A stretch of DNA of 9,366 nucleotides from CBDCWA01 sp046048295 (GTDB taxonomy: Bacteria > Pseudomonadota > Alphaproteobacteria > Rhizobiales > Hyphomicrobiaceae). The notes beneath the pieces were generated by a model, which ran no database searches, was not told the origin of the DNA, and was given only the letters and a program-made list of their open reading frames with translations. A program made the position numbers and the translations under genes. The stretch covers positions 1 to 9,366 of the forward strand of contig JBJOGJ010000155.1 in assembly GCA_046048295.1 (NCBI GenBank), given 5' to 3'. Shown piece by piece: positions 1-5,414 of this stretch; position 1 is the stretch's first letter, and each line of letters opens with the position of its first letter.

Positions 1-531
1 ATGATGTGGCCGACATTGCTGCCGTTCGTCATCGGTGCGGTTATCGGCGCGGCGCTCGGCGCCCGCATTTTCGTCGAGATTCCCACTTCTGCGCTGCGCG
101 TCATGATGGCGGTATTCGTTCTTGTGGTGATCTGGCTGCCTGAGTTCGGGCGCATGGGTGCCGAAGCCTGGCGTTTCGGCGTGATCGGCTTTCTGGCTAC
201 GTTCATCGGCGTCTTCGTCAGTGCAACAGGCTCGCTGGTCAGTCCCATTGTTGCCGCTGCGAGCCCCGATAGGCGCAACTTCGCTGCCACCGTCGCGACG
301 CTGATGACGATGACACACATCCTCAAGATCATCGCGTTCGGTGTGCTCGGGGTGGCGATCGGGACATATCTGCCGCTGATCGCGGCAATGATCGCCGGTA
401 CGATAGCTGCCAACTATCTTGGACGCTTCACCATGGAGCGCATGAAGGAGTACTCGTTCCGGCTGCTCTTCAAGATCATCATGACGATACTCGCGCTGCG
501 CCTGCTGTATCTGGCCTATACGACTGCCTGA
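1..531 (+). CDS. TauE/SafE family permease, 3' part only
   Basis: This is an integral membrane protein of the TauE/SafE (sulfite exporter-like, DUF81) family, thought to move small organic or sulfur anions across the inner membrane. The visible 176 residues carry about six hydrophobic segments (roughly 5-22, 30-46, 58-80, 106-121, 122-141 and 154-172). A Gly/Ser/Pro stretch, FVSATGSLVSPIV at 72-84, sits where the second family repeat has its conserved glycine-rich turn. Family members are usually about 250 residues with a first repeat that is absent here, so the gene very probably begins before the window and the ATG at position 1 is internal. The TGA stop is at 529-531. The substrate cannot be told from sequence. 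It converges on the SDR gene to its right. Confidence 0.8.
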   Translation: MMWPTLLPFVIGAVIGAALGARIFVEIPTSALRVMMAVFVLVVIWLPEFGRMGAEAWRFGVIGFLATFIGVFVSATGSLVSPIVAAASPDRRNFAATVATLMTMTHILKIIAFGVLGVAIGTYLPLIAAMIAGTIAANYLGRFTMERMKEYSFRLLFKIIMTILALRLLYLAYTTA

Positions 532-602
532 GGGCAGGCCACTGACGCAGTTCATGTGATACCGGCGGGCGAGGCGAAAAAGAGCGCCTGCCCCCTGACC
601 GC

Positions 603-636
603 GCGCTAACCATAGCGCCGCGCGTTATCCCGCGCG
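603..636. terminator. Two tandem GC-rich hairpins in the convergent gap, possible transcription stop
   Basis: The 194-bp gap between the convergent permease and SDR genes holds two adjacent perfect inverted repeats: GCGCTA-ACCA-TAGCGC (603-618) and CGCGCG-TTATCC-CGCGCG (619-636). A third inverted repeat, GGGCAGGC/GCCTGCCC (532-539 with 586-593), encloses the start of the gap. None is followed by a clear T-run on either strand, so they are not canonical intrinsic terminators. Their place between converging genes makes a role in ending transcription or protecting mRNA 3' ends plausible, but this is inference. I see no small gene in the gap. Confidence 0.3.
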
Positions 637-725
637 TCCTGCGTAGATCATCATTGCACGCATGTGTGGTGTAATGAGTACCCGATCTTTTCAACGGCGG
701 CTGCGGTATCGATGCGATCGAGCCG

Positions 726-1487
726 TCAGGCTGCCCGCGCCGCGCCGCAAGCCTCGAACGTGTGTCCCATGAGGTCCTTGCCCTTGTCGCTGGCGAGAAA
801 GAGCGCCAGCCGCGCGATGTCGTACTGCGATTTCAGGTGCTGCGCCGTTTCCGAGAGGCTCGAACCGGAGGGGTCAGCGGGCCCGACAGCGTTGATCGAG
901 ATGTTGTGGTCCGCCCATTGCACGGCGAGGTGCCGCGTCATGTTGGACAGTGCCGTGCGGATTAGTCCGGCGAGCAAAGTGTCCGTCGACGAAGCCGTGG
1001 TCTCGAGCGTCACGATGTTGACGATCGCGCCTTCGGACCAGGTCGTACGCATGCGGTTCGCCGCGACTTCGGTGATGTGATAGGGCGCGCGCAGCTTTGC
1101 GGCGATCCAGTCGTCGATCTCGTCCATCGTCGCTGTGGCGTCGATCTCGCCGGCACGGATGTAGATCAGGTTCACCACCACTTCGAGGCCGCCGAACGTC
1201 TGCGCCGCCGACTTGGCAAACTCGACGATTCCCTTGCGCTCGGACATGTCGGGCTGCGTGACAGCGAGATCAGCGGCCGAACGCGCCAGGATTTCCAGCA
1301 GCGCGTCGAACTCCGGCGACGGCTCTGCATGCTGGATCACAAGGCGGGTGTGCTGCTCGGCAAATGCGCGGGCAAGATCCACGCCATTGGCTGCCGAAAG
1401 GCCGGTAATCAGCACGCGGGCACTTTCCAACTCGGGGTACTGGTCCGCAAGACCTTCGACGCCACTCTCGAGAACGCTCATCAACAT
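726..1487 (-). CDS. SDR-fold protein lacking the catalytic Tyr and Lys
   Basis: The 253-residue protein has short-chain dehydrogenase/reductase architecture. Recognisable parts are a first beta-alpha turn (VLITGLSAANG, 25-35), an acidic position near 80 after beta 4, and the late segment HNISINAVGPAD (194-205), which matches the usual IRVNxVxPG block. The functional residues are mostly gone. The glycine-rich cofactor motif is reduced to TGLSAANG, the NNAG motif is NLIY (106-109), and the C-terminal DGG is ACG (246-248). There is no tyrosine between residues 137 and 221 and no lysine between 132 and 218, so neither the YxxxK nor the FabI-type Y-x6-K pair exists; R177 aligns with the catalytic lysine. 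The reading frame is intact, so this is not obvious decay. The ATG at 1487 follows a GGAGGAAG ribosome site at about 6 nt. It could be a regulatory or binding protein, or an atypical reductase. Confidence 0.82.
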   Translation of the reverse strand: MLMSVLESGVEGLADQYPELESARVLITGLSAANGVDLARAFAEQHTRLVIQHAEPSPEFDALLEILARSAADLAVTQPDMSERKGIVEFAKSAAQTFGGLEVVVNLIYIRAGEIDATATMDEIDDWIAAKLRAPYHITEVAANRMRTTWSEGAIVNIVTLETTASSTDTLLAGLIRTALSNMTRHLAVQWADHNISINAVGPADPSGSSLSETAQHLKSQYDIARLALFLASDKGKDLMGHTFEACGAARAA

Positions 1488-1546
1488 CGCAACTTCCTCC
1501 CGCGCTTCAGCTGATCGTCTGATCGGAACACGAAGCGCTACTTCAC

Positions 1547-1593
1547 GACGATTCGACTAACGGTGTGTAAATGGCAAGACGATTCGGGTAACG
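1547..1593. promoter_or_regulatory. Pair of 16-bp direct repeats spaced 31 bp in a divergent gap
   Basis: GACGATTCGACTAACG (1547-1562) and GACGATTCGGGTAACG (1578-1593) agree at 14 of 16 positions; only the two middle bases differ. The start-to-start distance is 31 bp, close to three DNA helical turns, so both would lie on the same face of the helix. They sit in the 160-bp gap between the divergent SDR and exported hydrolase genes, 60 bp from the first start codon and 54 bp from the second. This is the arrangement expected of a tandem operator for a regulator controlling one or both genes. No regulator gene is adjacent and no known consensus was recognised. Confidence 0.45.
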
Positions 1594-1647
1594 ACAGGGC
1601 TGGAATCAGGCAGGGATGGGGCCGCCCACGGCGAAGGAGCTTGGGGA

Positions 1648-2496
1648 ATGGGACAGCACTGGTTTCCCGCCTGCCTTGCACTGGGGTTGCTCTGCGGCCT
1701 GCCTGGCGGCGCAAGAGCTGAGCAATTTGAGCGTGTTACGCTTTCGGCCGTAAGCCGATCCGCTCCTGGCCAGTCCTCTGCGGGCGATGAGGCTTTGTTG
1801 GGTTATCTGATGCGGCCGCAAATGGTTGGTGGTGGGCGTCGCCCCGCGGTGATTGCCCTGCATGGCTGTGGCGGCCTCTTCACCTCGGACGGAACCCGGA
1901 TGTCGAGTCGGCACAAGGCTTGGGCCGAGCTGCTCGCCGCCCGCGGCTTCGCTGTTCTCTTTCCCGACAGCTTCGGCTCGCGTGGCCATGCCGCGCTGTG
2001 CAAGGTGCGCCCACGTCCGGTGAAGCAGGCCGACCGTCTGCGCGATGTTGAGACTGCGCGGCGCTGGCTCGCGGCGCAGCCCTTCGTTGATACAACTCGG
2101 TTGTTCGTCCTCGGCTGGTCGAACGGTGGAGCTACGGCTCTCCGGCTCGCGCGATCGAAGAAGGGGGACGGCTATCGCCACATCATCGCGTTCTATCCTG
2201 GTTGCCGGGTGCTGGAGGCAAGCAGGCGGGCCTCGGCGACGCCGCTGACGATCATCATGGGCGCAGCTGACGACTGGACGCCCGCCGAGCCCTGCAAGCG
2301 GCTCGCTTCGTCCTGGGGGGCGCGCCTGGTTCTCTACGATGGCGCCTATCACGGCTTCGATGCGCCGAATTCGCGCGTGCGCCAGCGCCGGGGGCTGGCG
2401 TTTACGCCCGATGGCAGCGGTGTGGCGCACGTCGGCACTCATCCCCAGGCACGCGCGAGCGCGATCGCAGAAGTGCTCTCGATCGTCAAGCAATAG
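1648..2496 (+). CDS. Exported dienelactone-hydrolase-like alpha/beta hydrolase
   Basis: The 282-residue protein belongs to the dienelactone hydrolase family of alpha/beta hydrolases and should cleave an ester, lactone or similar bond. A Sec-type signal peptide is clear: a hydrophobic run at 8-18, then GGARA with likely cleavage after residue 24, so it acts in the periplasm or outside the cell. The core shows the oxyanion motif LHGCGG (71-76), nucleophile elbow LGWSNGG (155-161, Ser158), acid turn GAADDWTP (205-212, Asp208 or Asp209) and YHGFD with His235. Classical dienelactone hydrolase uses cysteine, whereas here the nucleophile is serine, as in many exported family members. Cys74, Cys118, Cys186 and Cys216 could form disulfides after export. 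The ATG at 1648 follows AAGGAG with an 8-nt spacer. It diverges from the SDR gene and converges on the propeller gene 18 bp away, with no obvious terminator between them. Confidence 0.85.
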   Translation: MGQHWFPACLALGLLCGLPGGARAEQFERVTLSAVSRSAPGQSSAGDEALLGYLMRPQMVGGGRRPAVIALHGCGGLFTSDGTRMSSRHKAWAELLAARGFAVLFPDSFGSRGHAALCKVRPRPVKQADRLRDVETARRWLAAQPFVDTTRLFVLGWSNGGATALRLARSKKGDGYRHIIAFYPGCRVLEASRRASATPLTIIMGAADDWTPAEPCKRLASSWGARLVLYDGAYHGFDAPNSRVRQRRGLAFTPDGSGVAHVGTHPQARASAIAEVLSIVKQ

Positions 2497-2514
2497 ACCG
2501 TGGACCGAACGCGC

Positions 2515-3675
2515 CTAGCGTTTGAATTCGATTACGTCGAGGCCGCGGCCCTTGTCCGTCACATAGATTAGCCCGCGATCGTCCATGGCCACGTCATTGG
2601 TCAGCGGTGCCTTGTAGCCCCGGCCCGGCTCGGGAATGAAATGCCCGACATCCTTGGGTGCTGAAGGGTCTGCAAAGTCGATGATCCTGAGCCCGGCGCC
2701 GAACCAGGTCACGTAGCACAACGTATCGTCGATCACCTCGCGAAGCTGATGCGCGCCATACCGGGTTCCTGGTCCCCCATTGGCATAGGGCGAGGCGTCT
2801 TCCGGCACATGGAACGCAGTGATCTTCTCGGGCTTCGTCGCATCGCTGACGTCCACGATATAGAGCGGCGCGTGTGGCCGTCCCTCGTCGCCGCCACGAT
2901 TGGAGCGTTCTTCGTCGACACCGAGCGCGATGTCCTTGCCCTTGACCTTGAACGGCACCTTCACGAACGTATGGCTCGGCTCCGCCGCCTCGGGGTGCGG
3001 GTCGTATTTGCCGAGCGTCTTCGGCCGCGAGATATCGGAGATGTCGATGATCCAGTATCCGGACATCCAGCAGCCGGCATAGAGCTGATCGCCCTGTCTG
3101 AGCGCGTGGTGCAGTCGATGCTCCTTGCCTTTCGGGTCGGGCGTCTCGCCGGCCGCCACGTTCTGTCCCGGCATCCACCAGCGGCCGGCCTCCACGGGCT
3201 TCGATGGGTTTTGGATATCGTAGATGACGAGGATGTTGCCGACGAAGCCTTCCATCTCTGTCGAGATGTACGCGTAGCGCTCGTCGGCCGCGAAGCGGTG
3301 CACGCCCTTGCCGTACGTTTTCTGGAAGTGGATCAGCTTCGGATTCGACTTGTCCTTGATGTCGTAGATCTTGAAGCCGCCGTCCTGCCACTCCGCTTCC
3401 TTGGCTCCATATCGCTCCGAATTGACGATCATGATGTCGCCGACGACGCGCACCTTGTGCGAATGGTATCCGGCGCCGTCGAGCATGACCGTCGACATCA
3501 GTTTCGGGTTGCGCGGGTCCGATATGTCGAGGATCGAGGTGCCCTCGGGACCGCGCATGTAGCCGAGGTAGGCGTAGTTGCCGGCAACCGTCACCTGCCC
3601 GGCGCCGCCGACATCCATCCTTGAAAGGTGGCTGATGTTGCTCGAATGGATGGGGGCAGTGGACTGGCTGGTCAT
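2515..3675 (-). CDS. LVIVD-repeat beta-propeller protein, no signal peptide
   Basis: The 386-residue protein is built from LVIVD-type repeats, in which each blade ends with a strand like LxIxDISDPxxPxxxG. I count six such ends: TSILDISDPRNP (46-57), FKIYDIKDKSNP (101-112), LVIYDIQNPSKP (149-160), YWIIDISDISRP (207-218), LYIVDVSDATKP (271-282) and LRIIDFADPSAP (329-340). The final LDVIEF strand (379-384) could close a seven-bladed propeller. Histidines lie at blade starts (H71, H73, H126, H187, H189, H190, H235, H309), a pattern that could serve metal or ligand binding. Most LVIVD proteins are exported, but I see no signal peptide, so this one is probably cytoplasmic. The ATG at 3675 follows a GAGGAAA ribosome site. 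The function is unknown; a link to the divergent MBL hydrolase is suggested only by position. Confidence 0.82.
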   Translation of the reverse strand: MTSQSTAPIHSSNISHLSRMDVGGAGQVTVAGNYAYLGYMRGPEGTSILDISDPRNPKLMSTVMLDGAGYHSHKVRVVGDIMIVNSERYGAKEAEWQDGGFKIYDIKDKSNPKLIHFQKTYGKGVHRFAADERYAYISTEMEGFVGNILVIYDIQNPSKPVEAGRWWMPGQNVAAGETPDPKGKEHRLHHALRQGDQLYAGCWMSGYWIIDISDISRPKTLGKYDPHPEAAEPSHTFVKVPFKVKGKDIALGVDEERSNRGGDEGRPHAPLYIVDVSDATKPEKITAFHVPEDASPYANGGPGTRYGAHQLREVIDDTLCYVTWFGAGLRIIDFADPSAPKDVGHFIPEPGRGYKAPLTNDVAMDDRGLIYVTDKGRGLDVIEFKR

Positions 3676-3692
3676 TGGGTTTCCTCGCTTGG

Positions 3693-3724
3693 CATGCTGT
3701 CTCGGTTATTTTTCGTGCAGCATG
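3693..3724. promoter_or_regulatory. 7-bp inverted repeat upstream of the propeller gene
   Basis: CATGCTG (3693-3699) and CAGCATG (3718-3724) form a perfect inverted repeat around an 18-nt AT-leaning core. The near arm lies 17 bp before the propeller start codon, within the 200-bp gap shared with the divergent MBL hydrolase. The arm centres are 25 bp apart, so it could be an operator or an mRNA hairpin in the 5' leader. A second tiny palindrome, CGCGCG-TTC-CGCGCG, lies at 3730-3744. I found no convincing sigma-70 promoter in this gap. Confidence 0.3.
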
Positions 3725-3875
3725 ATCCACGCGCGTTCCGCGCGCAAGCGGGCGAGCAGTGGTGCCTGTTCAGGCCGCCGTCCCAGGCGGAAAGTCCCGA
3801 TGGTCACCGCCCATGTTTGCATCCGTCTCTTTGGCGGCTACCATCGCCTCGAAGCCATCTGAGACGGGACCACCG

Positions 3876-4748
3876 ATGACACCTGCCACTCCGCCGCCAC
3901 AGCCGCCCGTAGCCCGCACTTCTGTCGGTTCCATCGCCGTGACCTCCCTGCTCGACGGTATCAGCACGCTGACTGACGCGCATTTCCCGGCTGCGGTCGC
4001 AAACCCTCATCGCCTATCCGCCCTGCGCCGGGCTGCCGGGTTCCTCGAAGGTCCGATGCCGTTGCCCTTCAATGCCTTTACCTTTGAGATTTCCGGCACC
4101 CGCTATCTCGTGGATGCGGGCAACTCGCGCCGTTTCAATCCGCTGACCGGCCGGCTCGACGAGGCGCTTGCCGCCGCCGGCATATCCCCCGCGGCCATAG
4201 ATGTCATCCTCGTGACGCACGGCCACGTCGACCACGTGGCGGGCCTGCTTACTCCCGGTGGCGAAAGGGCATTCCCGAACGCCGAGGTCGTCATCCCGCG
4301 CACCGAACTCGAGTTCTGGAGCGACGAGACACGCATAGCGGGCGCGCGCGAGGACATCGGCCGCATCATCGCCAACGTGGCGCCCGCGCTGAAGGCATAC
4401 GCCGACCGGATGCGCCCTTTCGATGGAACGCCTGATATCGCTCCCGGCCTCGCATCAGTGGCCATCGACGGCCACACGCCAGCGCATACCGGCTACATGC
4501 TGGGTTCCGGCACCGACCGCCTCTTCTTCTGGGGCGACATCGTCCACCTTGCCGCACTGCAGTTGCCCGAGCCCGACTGGTCGATCGTCTACGATGTCGA
4601 TCCCGTCAAGGCCGTGGCGACCAGGCGGCGTGTGCTGGAGATGGTCGTATCGCAGGATCTGCGCGTCGCCGGCGCTCACCTCCCTGGCGGCGGCATCGGC
4701 TACATAACCTGCGACGGCGACAGCTACCGCTTCACGCCATCGCTCTGA
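3876..4748 (+). CDS. MBL-fold metallo-hydrolase
   Basis: The 290-residue protein (from the ATG at 3876) is a metallo-beta-lactamase superfamily hydrolase that probably binds two metal ions. It shows the signature THGHVDH (114-120), a third metal histidine within GHTPAHTG (199-206), the bridging aspartate in FFWGDIVH (217-224, Asp221), and the late histidine in AGAHLPGGG (266-273, His268). The layout, with an N-terminal extension before the first strand and a GHTPxHTG motif, resembles the broad lactonase-like or ZipD-like cytosolic MBL group; the substrate is unknown. The start is uncertain. The frame is open from a GTG at 3759 and an ATG at 3813, but the extra residues look unlike the family. 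The 3876 ATG has a weak GAGACGGGA ribosome site about 7 nt upstream and is preferred. No signal peptide is seen with the preferred start. Confidence 0.85.
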   Translation: MTPATPPPQPPVARTSVGSIAVTSLLDGISTLTDAHFPAAVANPHRLSALRRAAGFLEGPMPLPFNAFTFEISGTRYLVDAGNSRRFNPLTGRLDEALAAAGISPAAIDVILVTHGHVDHVAGLLTPGGERAFPNAEVVIPRTELEFWSDETRIAGAREDIGRIIANVAPALKAYADRMRPFDGTPDIAPGLASVAIDGHTPAHTGYMLGSGTDRLFFWGDIVHLAALQLPEPDWSIVYDVDPVKAVATRRRVLEMVVSQDLRVAGAHLPGGGIGYITCDGDSYRFTPSL

Positions 4749-4778
4749 GCCCACGTCGCTTGCTCAGGCACCTGCCGT

Positions 4779-5285
4779 TCACACCGCCTCGAAGCTGTCG
4801 CGCGGGACGCCTTCGAGGTTCCGCCCCTCGATCCGGATGACGCGAACATCGGCCGGAAAGTAGGGGGAGTGCACCTGCCCCTTGGCATAGACGCGCGCCT
4901 GCCCCGGTTCGAGGTCGTAGTCCTTCACCGCCCGCACCTTTCCCGGCGCGCCGGCCCGCGGCGGCTCGAGCAGTTCGAACTCGGTCATGTGGATCGTCCC
5001 TTCCACCTGCCCGTATATGGCCCAGGCGGGACCGTGGTCGTGCGCGCGGCCCTGGCGCGGTCCCGGATATTTGTGTGCAACCACGCAGAAGCCGAGTTCG
5101 TCGTCCTCGTAGAGCACGTTGCGGGGCGGCGTATCCTCCGCTGCGAGGTATGCTTCGTAGACGTCCTTGTTGGACAGCAGCTGCCGTTCCAGGAGCACAC
5201 GCACCTTCTCGATGCCGCCCGCACCCGGGTCCACCTTCAGGATCTCGTTCGCCTGTCGTCCGAATTGTGTGATGACTTCAAGCAT
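4779..5285 (-). CDS. Small cupin, possibly thiol-dioxygenase-like
   Basis: This is a 168-residue single-domain cupin. Motif 1 is GRAHDHGPAWAIYGQVEG (79-96), with His82 and His84 as likely metal ligands. Motif 2 is YAKGQVHSPYFP (133-144), with His139 as the third ligand. The HDHG-xx-W spacing and the missing glutamate of the classical cupin motif recall cysteine/3-mercaptopropionate dioxygenases, which hold Fe(II) with three histidines; this is a resemblance and not proof of substrate. A charged N-terminal helix region (1-50) precedes the barrel. The frame extends upstream to 5357, but the ATG at 5285 is chosen because AGGAGGAA lies 5 nt before it, and the upstream extension has no family-like sequence. 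It follows the methyltransferase gene on the same strand but is separated from it by an intrinsic terminator, so it probably has its own promoter. Confidence 0.8.
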   Translation of the reverse strand: MLEVITQFGRQANEILKVDPGAGGIEKVRVLLERQLLSNKDVYEAYLAAEDTPPRNVLYEDDELGFCVVAHKYPGPRQGRAHDHGPAWAIYGQVEGTIHMTEFELLEPPRAGAPGKVRAVKDYDLEPGQARVYAKGQVHSPYFPADVRVIRIEGRNLEGVPRDSFEAV

Positions 5286-5290
5286 GCCGA

Positions 5291-5298
5291 TTCCTCCT
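5291..5298 (-). promoter_or_regulatory. Strong ribosome binding site setting the cupin start
   Basis: On the minus strand AGGAGGAA precedes the ATG at 5285 with a TCGGC spacer of 5 nt. It is a near-perfect anti-16S match and rules against the upstream in-frame starts. Confidence 0.8.
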
Positions 5299-5361
5299 AG
5301 CTCGCACGTTTTTCGACTGAGCCTACAACGGCGACGCCCGGCGCGAAAGAAAGTCACGAAA

Positions 5362-5389
5362 GAAAAATGCCCGGCCGTTAGGCCGGGCA
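5362..5389 (-). terminator. Intrinsic terminator after the methyltransferase gene
   Basis: On the minus strand TGCCCGGCC, the loop TAAC and GGCCGGGCA form a perfect 9-bp GC-rich stem, followed directly by TTTTTCTTTC. The stem starts 25 bp beyond the methyltransferase stop. It should end that transcript before the cupin gene, and it is the only textbook rho-independent terminator in the window. Confidence 0.9.
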
Positions 5390-5414
5390 GCGTACATCGT
5401 GGCGCGAGGGCTGG

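Noticed and set aside
1501..1560. GGAAC at 1524-1528 as an EcfG promoter for the exported hydrolase
   Set aside because: No CGTT element at suitable spacing on that strand.
1606..2493. A 295-codon minus-strand open frame antisense to the exported hydrolase
   Set aside because: The plus strand encodes a complete hydrolase with signal peptide and catalytic motifs; the antisense product is low-complexity and basic.
2749..3624. A 291-codon plus-strand open frame antisense to the propeller gene
   Set aside because: This is typical of high-GC antisense shadows. It shows no ribosome site, motif or domain-like pattern.
2594..3730. A 378-codon open frame on the minus strand overlapping the propeller gene
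   Set aside because: It is a frame-shifted shadow of the LVIVD gene. The product is rich in Arg, Gly and Pro with no family motifs, while the other frame has clear repeats and a ribosome site.
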